Made by a program: the position numbers and the translations under genes. The notes beneath the pieces were generated by a model, which saw only the letters and a program-made list of their open reading frames with translations, had not been told where the DNA came from and made no database searches. Source: Bog-159 sp963707465 (GTDB taxonomy: Bacteria; Acidobacteriota; Terriglobia; Bryobacterales; Bryobacteraceae). Taken from it: a stretch of 64,000 nucleotides of DNA. Of this stretch, positions 17,287 through 26,147 are shown piece by piece. The stretch is taken from the NCBI GenBank assembly GCA_963707465.1, contig CAVPQK010000024.1:434001-498000 (forward strand). Direction: 5' to 3'. The stretch's first letter is position 1. Each line of letters starts with the position of its first letter.

Positions 17287-18732
17287 ATGGCCAAAGTTTT
17301 AATTCCCACACCCCTGCGGCAATACGCAGGCAAGCAGGATTCCGTCGACCTGACCGGCTCGACGGTGGGCGAGGTGCTGACCGCCCTGACCACGCATTAC
17401 CCGGATCTCCGCCGCCAGCTCTTCAACGACGAAGGCAAGCTGCGCAGCTTCGTCAACGTCTATTTGAACGACGAGGACATCCGGTATCTCGAAAAGAACG
17501 CCACGCCGGTTAAGGATGGCGATACCCTGTCGATCGTGCCCAGCGTCGCCGGCGGATCCGTCGCTGCGCCTCCCGAACCTGCCACCGCAGAGCTATCCAA
17601 GGACGAGATTCTGCGCTACAGCCGTCACCTGATCATGCCGGAAGTTGGCACCGATGGCCAGCTCAAGCTGAAGGCCGCCAAAGTCCTCCTGGTGGGAACC
17701 GGCGGGCTGGGCGCGCCGTTGGGTTTGTATCTCGCGGCGGCCGGCGTGGGCCGCATCGGCCTGGTGGATTTCGACGTGGTGGACTTCACCAACCTGCAGC
17801 GCCAGGTGATCCATGGCACCAGCGACGTCGGCCGCAAGAAGCTCGATTCCGCCGCCGACCGCATGCGCGAAATCAATCCGTTCGTCCGCATCGACAAGCA
17901 CGAAGTCGCGCTGTCGAGCGAGAACGCGCTGGGCATTCTGCGCGACTACGATCTCGTCGTGGATGGTACCGATAATTTCCCCACCCGCTACCTGGTGAAT
18001 GACGCCTGCGTCCTGCTGGGCAAGCCCAACGTCTACGGCTCTATTTTCCGGTTCGAGGGGCAGGCCACCGTATTCGCTTACGAGGGTGGGCCGTGCTACC
18101 GCTGCCTGTATCCGGAGCCGCCGCCGCCCGGTCTGGTGCCGAGTTGCGCCGAAGGCGGCGTGCTGGGAATTCTGCCCGGCACCATCGGGCTGATCCAGGC
18201 CACCGAAACCGTCAAGCTGATCCTGGGCATCGGCCAGCCGCTGGTCGGGCGCTTGATGCTGTACGATGCGCTGGCCATGCGTTTCCGCGAGTTGAAGGTG
18301 CGCAGGAATCCGGAATGCCCGATTTGCGGCGACCATCCCACCATCTCGAAGCTAATCGATTATCAGCAGTTCTGCGGCATTCCCAAGCCGTCACAGGAGA
18401 ACCTCATGCAAGGTGATGAAGGCGATATCGACCCTACCGAAGTAAAAGCGAAAATCGATCGCGGCGACAAGTTCGTCCTGATCGACGTGCGCGAGCCGCA
18501 CGAATACCAGATCTGCCGCATTCCCACGGCGAAGCTGATACCGCTCGGCGAGCTCGCCAAGCGCCTCGACGAGCTGGATCCCGACATCGAGATCACGGCC
18601 CATTGCAAGAGCGGCATGCGTAGCGCCAGGGCTGTGGAATTGCTAAAGAAGGCCGGCTTCCGCGCCCGCAATATGAAGGGCGGCATTCTGGCTTGGAGCG
18701 ACAAAGTCGACCCCACTGTTCCTAAGTATTGA
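17287..18732 (+). CDS. CysO-MoeZ-rhodanese fusion (sulfur carrier, E1-like activating enzyme, sulfurtransferase)
   Basis: 481 residues in three parts. Residues 1-90 are a ThiS/MoaD/CysO-type ubiquitin-like carrier ending SVAGG (Gly89-Gly90). After a short linker (SVAAPPEPATAEL) comes a MoeB/ThiF E1-like domain (about 104-355) with nucleotide motif GTGGLG (138-143), two zinc CxxC pairs (CYRC and CPIC) and the conserved SCAEGGVLG block. A rhodanese domain ends the protein with active-site Cys440 in CKSGMRSA. In mycobacteria CysO and MoeZ are separate and CysO needs a free C-terminal diglycine; here the diglycine is internal, so processing is needed if the standard chemistry applies. Confidence 0.9.
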   Translation: MAKVLIPTPLRQYAGKQDSVDLTGSTVGEVLTALTTHYPDLRRQLFNDEGKLRSFVNVYLNDEDIRYLEKNATPVKDGDTLSIVPSVAGGSVAAPPEPATAELSKDEILRYSRHLIMPEVGTDGQLKLKAAKVLLVGTGGLGAPLGLYLAAAGVGRIGLVDFDVVDFTNLQRQVIHGTSDVGRKKLDSAADRMREINPFVRIDKHEVALSSENALGILRDYDLVVDGTDNFPTRYLVNDACVLLGKPNVYGSIFRFEGQATVFAYEGGPCYRCLYPEPPPPGLVPSCAEGGVLGILPGTIGLIQATETVKLILGIGQPLVGRLMLYDALAMRFRELKVRRNPECPICGDHPTISKLIDYQQFCGIPKPSQENLMQGDEGDIDPTEVKAKIDRGDKFVLIDVREPHEYQICRIPTAKLIPLGELAKRLDELDPDIEITAHCKSGMRSARAVELLKKAGFRARNMKGGILAWSDKVDPTVPKY

Positions 18733-19838
18733 TGCGCGCTTACTCGATCGCCATCTGTCTCTGCTTCCCGGCCTACGCCGCGTCGCCGCTTGGGATCTTC
18801 GAAGACCATGCCGACGCGGGTCCGGTGCTGCATGGCGGTTCCGCGGAATTTGATGCGGCGAAGCGGACCTACACCGTCTCCGGCAGCGGAGAAAACATGT
18901 GGTTCGCCTCCGACGCGTTCCACTTCGTGTGGAAGAAAGTCTCGGGCGATGTCACTCTAACCGCGGACATCTCCTTCATCGGCGCCGGCGGCGAAGCGCA
19001 CCGCAAAGCCGTGCTGATGATCCGCCAGAGCCTGGATGCGGATTCCCCGTACGCCGACGTGGCGCGCCATGGCGACGGGCTCACCTCGCTGCAGGCCCGC
19101 GATGAAAAGGGCGTCAATACGACTGAGATCCAGTCCGCCATGAAGGCCCCGGCCCGCGTCCGCATTGCGCGGCGCGGCGATTATTTCTACATATGGGTGG
19201 CGGGCGCGGGTGAAGAATTTCAGTTCGCGGGCGGATCGATGCGCGTCCCCATGCACGATCCGGTCTATGTGGGCCTCGGTGTCTGCTCGCACAATAAAGA
19301 TACAGTGGAGCGCGCCGTGTTCTCGAATGTCGAACTGACAACCAGCGCGCCAACGGAAGCCGCGCCGAAACTGTACAGCACCCTGGAGACTGTTCCGCTT
19401 TCCGGAGACCGGCGGGTGGTGTATGTGACCCTGGGCCGCCTCTCATCGCCCGCCTGGACCTCAGACGGCGCTGCCCTGGTCTTCCAGCGCGACGGTCGCC
19501 TGGAACGGATACCAGCCACCGGCGGCCAACCGGGACCAGCCGATACAAACGCGGCCGCCCGCGAGGAAAAGCCGCCTGCCGGCTTGCCGTCCGATGGCTT
19601 CTATAATTGCCTCCCGCACGTCTCGCCCGACGGGCAGCAGATCGCCTTTCTGTCTTTCAGCAAAGATCTGTCGGGCATTCCCGAAGATAAAGACGCCTTA
19701 TTGCGCGTCCTGTCGTTGAAGGACGGCAAAGTGCGCGTTCTGGCTAAACTCATTGGCGGGAAGGGCACCATGGATGCGCCCTCCTGGTCGCCCGACGGCC
19801 GCCGCTTAGCCTTCGTCAGTTATCAGTGGCTTCGGTAG
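18732..19838 (+). CDS. Secreted protein with concanavalin-like and PD40/TolB-type domains
   Basis: 368 residues; the ATG overlaps the preceding stop by one base (TGATG), implying coupling. A signal peptide (RAYSIAICLCFPAYAA) is followed by a beta-sandwich domain (residues 20-205) like DUF1349/laminin-G proteins (SGENMWFASDAFHFVWKK, VLMIRQSLDADSPYADVA). Residues 225-368 are WD40-like PD40 units (LSSPAWTSDGAALVF, HVSPDGQQIAFLS, SWSPDGRRLAFVS). Only part of a propeller is present, and the gene ends 16 bp inside the converging gene. Why it follows the cysteine genes is unclear. Confidence 0.75.
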   Translation: MRAYSIAICLCFPAYAASPLGIFEDHADAGPVLHGGSAEFDAAKRTYTVSGSGENMWFASDAFHFVWKKVSGDVTLTADISFIGAGGEAHRKAVLMIRQSLDADSPYADVARHGDGLTSLQARDEKGVNTTEIQSAMKAPARVRIARRGDYFYIWVAGAGEEFQFAGGSMRVPMHDPVYVGLGVCSHNKDTVERAVFSNVELTTSAPTEAAPKLYSTLETVPLSGDRRVVYVTLGRLSSPAWTSDGAALVFQRDGRLERIPATGGQPGPADTNAAAREEKPPAGLPSDGFYNCLPHVSPDGQQIAFLSFSKDLSGIPEDKDALLRVLSLKDGKVRVLAKLIGGKGTMDAPSWSPDGRRLAFVSYQWLR

Positions 19839-21817
19839 ACGCCGCGCCGATGCACCACGCCACGGCTTTGTGCCCTGAGAGCCCGGCGGCGGGACTTGAC
19901 CCGCGCATCGGATTGCGGGAATCCGGACACCGCGATGGTGGCCATCTCGTTACTGGCTTCGTTGGTTTCAAAATAAACGTAGACGTCGCCGTTTTCCAGG
20001 CCGCTCGTGGGGAGAGTGAAATTGACCTGATACAGCCAGGCCAGTCCGGGCGCCAGACCCGCGAACGAGACGTCGGCCGGCGCCAGGGCATCCACCCCGT
20101 CGTCCAGGTCCACAAGTATCAGCCCGGCGTTGTATTCGTCGCTGTAGCTCAAATTGGTACCGGAGGCAGCCGCGCCGTCAGCCACAGTTGGCGTCACGGT
20201 TCCCAGGCCGTCCATGAACAGGAGCACGGTCTCGCCCGGTACCGCTGGGCTGGCGTCGTTCACTATGCTGTAATCCGCGTGCAGGATCGCGCCTGCCCCA
20301 AGCCCGGTCTCCGCCAGCGTATAAATCCCGGGCGCCGAGTTATCGGCGTACACCGTGACGGTGTTGGACTTCGATCCGTTCACTTCCACCTGGAAAGTAG
20401 CGAACGCGTCCCCCGAAATTTCGTAAGGAATCCAGGCGCTCACCTGGTTCGGGCTCACATAAAGGACCGGAGACGCGAGGCCATTCACGAAGACTTGCAC
20501 GCCGCCCAGCTTGGTGGAAATCGGCAGTGTCGTGGCGCTTTGGGCGGATACGCCAAAGTTCCCATACAGGCTCACCAGTTCGCCGGGAGCGTAAGCGTTG
20601 GTGATCGGCGTGTAGTTGGCCGCGTTGTTGACATAGGTCGGATCGATCCACACCGTGGAAGTCGGTGTAACCGAAGGAGCGCGCACACCCACGATAAGCG
20701 AGAACTGCTGGTACGACCCAATCAGCATCATCGCCTTTCCATCGGCGCCGGCCAGATAAGTGTAGATGCTGCCGTCGTAGTAGGAGCCGTCCGCCCCGAT
20801 AGTTATCGGCGCGTTGAAGGTGTAGTCGTAGGTTACGATATCCACGATGTCTTCGAACCGTTGGTGCCAGATGAGATTTCCGTCTCCAGCCGTGTTGATG
20901 GAGCCATAAAAGCAATCCAGAAAACCCCCGCCAGATTCCAAGTAGTCTTCCATTCCCGCCATAAAGTAGGTTCCGCTCAGCATCGTATTGGAACTTGTCC
21001 CGCTCGGCGCGCGGAACCCGAAAAAGATGTCCGATCCGGAGGTCGAGCCTCCGACGAACCAGTTGCCATCGGCCGACACGTACAAAGTCCTCGCGCCGCT
21101 GACGATCTGACTTGGATCGCCCGCGGTGCCGGGAAAGGTCACGGTCCCACCCGACGTGCCGGAAAGCGCGTAGGTCGAGGCGCCCACGCTCTGCTGGGTC
21201 GGGCTGCCGGCGTTCAAATTCGCCGCCGTGCCGTTTACTGTGAACGCGGCGATGTTTCCATTGCCGTCGGCATTCAGGGTGAAATAGCCATCGCGCGCAA
21301 AATCGGCGGAAGCCGTGAGGAAGTCCAGTGTGCCCACCGTGAACGCCCCCGAGAGGCTGCTGTTCGACAACGAAGCGGTCGGCGCCTGGACCGCGATAAA
21401 GAGATCGTAGTAGTCGTCCTCCGTCGAACTTGCCGTGAGAACGGGTTGGCTGAAAGTGCCGAAAAGAGTCGTCGCGAAAAGTGGATTGTCCAATTGCGCG
21501 ATGCCGTTCGGCTGCACGCCGTAAGTTCCCCCGTCCAGCGAGGAGCAGGATCCCTCGCCGCTGGTGCCGCCGGAGTCGTACAACTGCGTATTCGAGAGGG
21601 TATACTTTGATACGCCGTCGAACACCATTGTGCCGGTCAGGCTGCAGGACTCCGTCACGTTGCCATTAGGGTCGTTAAAGAAAGTGACGTACCGGAACAG
21701 GTATTGTCCGCTGACCATGGCCGATCCGCTGGCATCGAAATTCTGAGCCGCGGCCGGCGCTACGGCTATAACCAGCGCGCCGCTCAAAAGTAGAATCGCT
21801 CTAAAGATTTTTGGCAT
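19823..21817 (-). CDS. Secreted protein with Solibacter-type C-terminal domain (TIGR03437-like)
   Basis: 664 residues from the ATG at 21817, chosen because a signal peptide follows directly (FRAILLLSGALVIAVAPAAA). Residues 25-400 are repetitive beta-rich sequence without a family. From about residue 410 the blocks YAPGELVSLYG, LGGVQVFVNG, VLYVSPNQVSAWIPYE, PGIYTL, VPGETVLLFMDGLGTV and WLYQVNFTLP match the C-terminal domain described in Solibacter proteins. The last 28 residues are abnormally Arg-rich and overlap the end of the converging gene. The start lies 11 bp from the S53 peptidase stop, so the two form an operon. Confidence 0.8.
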   Translation of the reverse strand: MPKIFRAILLLSGALVIAVAPAAAQNFDASGSAMVSGQYLFRYVTFFNDPNGNVTESCSLTGTMVFDGVSKYTLSNTQLYDSGGTSGEGSCSSLDGGTYGVQPNGIAQLDNPLFATTLFGTFSQPVLTASSTEDDYYDLFIAVQAPTASLSNSSLSGAFTVGTLDFLTASADFARDGYFTLNADGNGNIAAFTVNGTAANLNAGSPTQQSVGASTYALSGTSGGTVTFPGTAGDPSQIVSGARTLYVSADGNWFVGGSTSGSDIFFGFRAPSGTSSNTMLSGTYFMAGMEDYLESGGGFLDCFYGSINTAGDGNLIWHQRFEDIVDIVTYDYTFNAPITIGADGSYYDGSIYTYLAGADGKAMMLIGSYQQFSLIVGVRAPSVTPTSTVWIDPTYVNNAANYTPITNAYAPGELVSLYGNFGVSAQSATTLPISTKLGGVQVFVNGLASPVLYVSPNQVSAWIPYEISGDAFATFQVEVNGSKSNTVTVYADNSAPGIYTLAETGLGAGAILHADYSIVNDASPAVPGETVLLFMDGLGTVTPTVADGAAASGTNLSYSDEYNAGLILVDLDDGVDALAPADVSFAGLAPGLAWLYQVNFTLPTSGLENGDVYVYFETNEASNEMATIAVSGFPQSDARVKSRRRALRAQSRGVVHRRGVYRSH

Positions 21818-21828
21818 GGGCGTTATCC

Positions 21829-23955
21829 TCACTGGCCTAGGCTCCAATTCATAATCAGGTTAAAGGCATCTACGCTGCCCAGCCCGGTGGCGAAGTTCCA
21901 ACCGCTGCCGGCGGCGTAGGCTGGCGTATACGTATCGGTGGCCGTCGACAGCGCGCCGTTTCCGGTGACGAACGCGGTAGGCGGCGTGGCGCGCCCTCTC
22001 CCTTCGAATCCGTTTCCGAAGCAGCTTATGTCGCCCGAGCAGTTGACCGAGATGTCGCCCGTCGTGATGCTATGAAACACCGACGCGGCCACGGAGCTTG
22101 CCGCGAGTTTGTAATAAACCGAATTCGGGTTGCCCTGCGCACCTCCGACCTTCTGGTTCACCAGCGCCTGAATTCCAGCCATGATCGGGGCGGAAAACGA
22201 AGTCCCGCCCGCGGGACCCGACCAGTTGGCCGGGGTGCCCGAGCAATCCGTGCCGCCATTCGAGGGATCGGAAAAACAGGTCACGTAATAGTGGCCCCAC
22301 AATCCGTTACTGGCGAACAGCGAGACGTCGGGGATGTCGCGCACGCCATCGTTCGGGTTTCCCGGCACTCCCATTTGCCACGCGGGCTTAGCGTATCCCG
22401 CGCAACTGCCGCTCACTATCAGATTGGCCGAAGGGACACCGGTGGCGCACCCGCTGGGTCCCCCGCTGCCCGCGGCCACTGTAAGATCGAAGCCTTGCTG
22501 CGCGGTGAGGCTTCCGCAAAAACCGTCGGGACCATAAACGGTTTTATAGTCGCTGTAAGACGATAAGATCGATCCCGCGCAGGAGTCGTTCCAAGGGATT
22601 TCCGGAATGTACGACTTGGCGGAGCCGTAATCGGCACTGTTGGTCGAATTCCAATAGGTGTCGTTTTCCGCCTGGTATGTGTCCGCGAAATCGGTTCCTC
22701 CGACCGCCACGTTGTAAGGAGTCGAGGCATAACCGCTGATGCCGATGCCATGGATCGCGGCGTAGTAATCCGCATCGCAGCTGGCCGCGCCTTCGTCGCC
22801 CGCCGAAACAAATACCGACACGCCCTCCGCCGCGGCCTGCTGAAAGACCGAGTTGTAGGTCGAATTCGCGGTCACTCCATTCCCTGCTTCGCACAGGCCG
22901 TAGCTCACACTGATCACCTGTGGCGGAGTGCTGGCGCTGACTAGATTCTGGGCGGCGATAAGGCCCCCGAACGTCACGGTGCCATCCGAGCAGGCAGCCA
23001 CCTCGATGGTTGCGTTCGGCGCCGCGGCGCTGGCCCATTCGGCGTCCGCGGTCGCTTCGGCGTCGTCGCCGTAGGTTATGTCGGGTCCGGGATCGGTGCA
23101 ATTGGCAGACCCGCTCGGGGGTTGCGGTTGGATTGGGCTTAACGATCCGGAAGTGTAACCGGATAAGCCGAGCGCGCTCCGGAAGTTGGTCCAATCGGAT
23201 GGGTCGTAAAGATCGCTATCCTCCACCACGGCAATCGTCTGTCCTTGACCGGTGTATCCCGCCTTAAAGGCTGGATTCAAGTCGTAAATCGTGGCCAGAT
23301 CGGCCGGCGTTACGAGCTGATACGCGGAGTCGCCAAACCCTATGGTGTATTGTGTGCGCGGCCGCTGCATCGCGTGGGGCCGAAAATCGTGCAGCGAGAC
23401 GACGCCTGCCACTACCGGCGCCAGCGATTCCGGAATCTGGGGATCGCTCATATTGGCAATGTGTTCCTGCCCTTTCACGGAAAGCCGGTGAATTTCCGTA
23501 TGGAATGCCGCAAGCACCTGGCCGGCCGTTCCGGAAAAATCGATGGTCATGCCGCTGGGATAGACGGTGTTCACCTTGAAGCCGCCGGAGCCGAGCCACT
23601 CGGCAACCCGCTGGATGTCCCGCCGCTCGGGTCCATAGAGGCGGCCCAATTCAGCCGCGGTCAGCCACTTGTGGAAATTGGGCGACGTGGAATCCTGTTG
23701 TTGCTCGATAAGGATTCGCAACGCCTGTTCGCGCTCGGGGCTGCGTTGCAATTGTAAAAGGATGTGATCCATCGCGAAACTGTCCGCCACTTTGCCGCGG
23801 TCGTTCTGTGCGTTGGACTGGCTGGGCGTATTTCCTGCCAGCGTATGCAGCCGCTCCACGCTTTGCGCCGCCAAGGGCCACGTCAAGCTGGCAACGAGCG
23901 CGGCGCGGCAAAATAAATGCGAAAGATATCGGTTGGTTTTATGATTCTTCGACAT
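21829..23955 (-). CDS. S53 family serine-carboxyl peptidase (sedolisin/kumamolisin type)
   Basis: 708 residues: signal peptide (to about 30), pro-kumamolisin activation domain (about 45-190), and catalytic domain. The triad is complete: Glu300 and Asp304 in DAEATADAEW and Ser586 in GGTSFSAP, with the oxyanion Asp387 in SAGDEGA. These enzymes are acid-active secreted endopeptidases that self-cleave the pro-domain. A GAGGAC ribosome site precedes the ATG. It is the first gene of a two-gene operon with the TIGR03437-like protein and likely supplies extracellular proteolysis in acidic soil; the habitat point is inference. Confidence 0.92.
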   Translation of the reverse strand: MSKNHKTNRYLSHLFCRAALVASLTWPLAAQSVERLHTLAGNTPSQSNAQNDRGKVADSFAMDHILLQLQRSPEREQALRILIEQQQDSTSPNFHKWLTAAELGRLYGPERRDIQRVAEWLGSGGFKVNTVYPSGMTIDFSGTAGQVLAAFHTEIHRLSVKGQEHIANMSDPQIPESLAPVVAGVVSLHDFRPHAMQRPRTQYTIGFGDSAYQLVTPADLATIYDLNPAFKAGYTGQGQTIAVVEDSDLYDPSDWTNFRSALGLSGYTSGSLSPIQPQPPSGSANCTDPGPDITYGDDAEATADAEWASAAAPNATIEVAACSDGTVTFGGLIAAQNLVSASTPPQVISVSYGLCEAGNGVTANSTYNSVFQQAAAEGVSVFVSAGDEGAASCDADYYAAIHGIGISGYASTPYNVAVGGTDFADTYQAENDTYWNSTNSADYGSAKSYIPEIPWNDSCAGSILSSYSDYKTVYGPDGFCGSLTAQQGFDLTVAAGSGGPSGCATGVPSANLIVSGSCAGYAKPAWQMGVPGNPNDGVRDIPDVSLFASNGLWGHYYVTCFSDPSNGGTDCSGTPANWSGPAGGTSFSAPIMAGIQALVNQKVGGAQGNPNSVYYKLAASSVAASVFHSITTGDISVNCSGDISCFGNGFEGRGRATPPTAFVTGNGALSTATDTYTPAYAAGSGWNFATGLGSVDAFNLIMNWSLGQ

Positions 23956-24000
23956 CGGATGTCCTCGAAAAAACTGGATGCTCGAAACACTTCGATTCTC

Positions 24001-24786
24001 TCACATTGCCTTGCCGGCGGCGTCGAGCTTCGCCTGCATGCGCCGCATGCCGCGCAACCAACGGTCGTAATCGTTCGCCTTGCGGCGCAGGTATTCGCCG
24101 ACTTCCGGGTGCGGCAGGATCAGAAAGCGCTCGTCCGCGATCCCCGCTATCACCGCGTCCGCAACTTGCTCGGGTTCGAGCGCCCCTTCCAGCAGGAAGC
24201 GTCCCGGCCCCTCCACGGCTTCGGCAAGCATGTTGGTGCGCACGCCCTGTGGACACAGGCAGGACACCCGGATGCCCCGGTCGCCGTAAGTGACCGACAG
24301 CCATTCGGCCAGCGAAACTGCCGCGTGCTTGGTCACGGCGTACGGAGCCGAGCCAACCTGCGTCAGCAAGCCGGCCGCCGAGGCGGTCTGCAGCAGATAG
24401 CCCTCGCCGCGCGCCAGCATGCCCGGCAGAACCGCGCGCGCCGCATAGACATGCGCCATGAAATTGATGTTCCAGATGCGCTGCCAGTCGCTGTCGGATG
24501 TTTCGACGCCGCCTTCCATTGCGATCCCCGCATTGGAGCAAAACAGATCGATCGCGCCGAATGCCGCCGTAGCGCGCTCCACCAGTTGGACGATGTCCGA
24601 CTCGCGGCCCACGTCCACCCGCATCGCCACCCCGCGGATTTCGCGCGCCACTTGTTCGGCGCCGGCGGCATCCACATCCGCCACCACGACGCCGCGCGCG
24701 TGCTCCGCCGCGAATCGCCGGCACAAAGCGCGGCCAATACCGCTGGCCCCGCCAGTCACCACCGCCACTTTATCGGTCAGCTTCAT
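24001..24786 (-). CDS. Short-chain dehydrogenase/reductase
   Basis: 261 residues, classical SDR: TGGASGIG nucleotide motif (residues 11-18), the NAG motif (CSNAGIA), catalytic Ser in TASAAG and YAVTK with the catalytic Tyr and Lys. Acts on an unknown alcohol/carbonyl substrate. Its start overlaps the acyl-CoA dehydrogenase stop by 4 bp (ATGA), suggesting a shared catabolic pathway, perhaps for a branched or unusual acyl-CoA. The C-terminal 45 residues (YLRRKANDYDRWLRGMRRM) are longer and more basic than the fold needs. Confidence 0.9.
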   Translation of the reverse strand: MKLTDKVAVVTGGASGIGRALCRRFAAEHARGVVVADVDAAGAEQVAREIRGVAMRVDVGRESDIVQLVERATAAFGAIDLFCSNAGIAMEGGVETSDSDWQRIWNINFMAHVYAARAVLPGMLARGEGYLLQTASAAGLLTQVGSAPYAVTKHAAVSLAEWLSVTYGDRGIRVSCLCPQGVRTNMLAEAVEGPGRFLLEGALEPEQVADAVIAGIADERFLILPHPEVGEYLRRKANDYDRWLRGMRRMQAKLDAAGKAM

Positions 24787-25997
24787 GCCGGTCCCGCTTC
24801 GTATTTTCGCAACTCAATCTTGGCGACAGCTTCGCGATGTACTTCATCTGGCCCGTCCGCCAACCGCAGGGTGCGCGCGCCGGCCCAGGCGTGCGCCAGG
24901 AAGAAATCGTCCGCCACGCCTGCGCCGCCATGCGCCTGGATGGCCCGATCGATGACCCGCAAGGCCATGTTGGGCGCCACCACTTTGATCATGGCGATCT
25001 CCGCTCGGGCGGCCTTGTTGCCCGCCACGTCCATCATGTAAGCGGCCTTCAACGTCAGCAGCCGCGCCTGCTCGATCTCCATGCGCGAGTCGGCGATATC
25101 GGCGCGCAGCGTGCCGAATTCCGCCAGCTTCCGTCCGAATGCCACGCGCGATTGCGCCCGCCGGCACATAGCCTCCAGCGCCCGCTCCGCCAGGCCGATC
25201 AGGCGCATGCAATGGTGGATGCGTCCCGGCCCCAGGCGGCCCTGCGCGATCTCGAAGCCGCGGCCTTCGCCCAGCAGCATGTTGGAGGCGGGCACCCGCA
25301 CACTGTTGAAGACCACTTCGCCGTGGCCGTGCGGAGCGTCGTCGTAACCGAACACGGGAAGCATGCGCTCGATGGTGATGCCCGGCGTATCCAGCGGTGC
25401 CAGGATCATGGCTTGCTGCTTGTGCCGCGGCGCTTGCGGATCGGTCTTGCCCATGAAGATGGCGATCTTGCAGCGCGGGTCGCCTGCGCCGGAGGACCAC
25501 CATTTGCGCCCGTTCAGCACATACTCATCGCCGTCGCGCTCGATGCTGGCGCAGATATTGGTGGCGTCGGACGAGGCCACCGCCGGTTCCGTCATGCAGT
25601 AGCACGAGCGGATGCGGCCTTCGAGCAACGGTACGAGCCATTGCTGTTTCTGCTCCGCCGTGCCGTAGCGCGCCAGCACTTCCATGTTGCCGGTGTCCGG
25701 CGCCGAGCAGTTGAATACTTCGCCGGCCATGACCACCCGCCCCATGATCTCGCACAAGGGCGCGTACTCCAGGTTGGTCAGGCCCGCGCCCCATTCTGAA
25801 TCCGGCAGGAACAGGTTCCACAACCCGGCGGCGCGGGCTTTGGGCTTCAGTTCCTCGATAACGGGGACCGGCTGCCAACGGTCTCCCTCGGCGATCTGCC
25901 GGTAGTAGAGCGGCTCATTCGGGTAGATGTGTTCGTCCATGAACCGAGTGAGCTTCTGCTGCAGCTCCTGGACCTTCGGGGAATATGCGAAGTGCAT
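24783..25997 (-). CDS. Acyl-CoA dehydrogenase
   Basis: 404 residues from the ATG at 25997; an upstream TTG would add six residues. Family blocks: CYCMTEPAVASSDATN (FAD and substrate binding, near 130), NGRKWWSSGAG, FGRKLAEFGTLRADIAD and the C-terminal IQAHGGAGVADDFFLA segment. The length and the N-terminal LTRFMDEHIYPNE resemble the ACAD10/11-type subgroup. Oxidises acyl-CoA at C2-C3 using FAD. First gene of the pair with the SDR. Substrate chain length is not predictable here. Confidence 0.92.
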   Translation of the reverse strand: MHFAYSPKVQELQQKLTRFMDEHIYPNEPLYYRQIAEGDRWQPVPVIEELKPKARAAGLWNLFLPDSEWGAGLTNLEYAPLCEIMGRVVMAGEVFNCSAPDTGNMEVLARYGTAEQKQQWLVPLLEGRIRSCYCMTEPAVASSDATNICASIERDGDEYVLNGRKWWSSGAGDPRCKIAIFMGKTDPQAPRHKQQAMILAPLDTPGITIERMLPVFGYDDAPHGHGEVVFNSVRVPASNMLLGEGRGFEIAQGRLGPGRIHHCMRLIGLAERALEAMCRRAQSRVAFGRKLAEFGTLRADIADSRMEIEQARLLTLKAAYMMDVAGNKAARAEIAMIKVVAPNMALRVIDRAIQAHGGAGVADDFFLAHAWAGARTLRLADGPDEVHREAVAKIELRKYEAGPA

Positions 25998-26042
25998 TCC
26001 CGGATTGTCACGCAAAGCGACGCCCGATGCAAAGGGCCAGGC

Positions 26043-26112
26043 AGTGGGGCGGACGCCACCTCGCTAGGAAGGCCGACGAGGGCGTCGGCCGCGGTCCAGG
26101 GGGACCGCCCCA
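26043..26112. repeat. Second palindromic GC-rich element
   Basis: 70 bp bounded by the 9-bp inverted repeat GTGGGGCGG/CCGCCCCAC, with an inner hairpin GGCCGACG-AGGG-CGTCGGCC and a GGTCC/GGACC stem. It lies between the divergent acyl-CoA dehydrogenase and permease genes. The terminal repeat shares its GGGCGG end with the 87-bp element at 50.5 kb, so the two may belong to one broader family. Confidence 0.65.
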
Positions 26113-26147
26113 CCAATCAGCGTGTTCGCGCGTCATAGTATCGAATC

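Noticed and set aside
18732..19838. A fourth member of the cysteine pathway because of its tight coupling.
   Set aside because: It is a secreted beta-sandwich/PD40 protein with no sulfur-related motif; proximity alone does not support a pathway role.
19826..21610. A 594-codon plus-strand frame opposite the TIGR03437-like protein.
   Set aside because: No motif or signal; the minus-strand protein matches a known domain and has a signal peptide.
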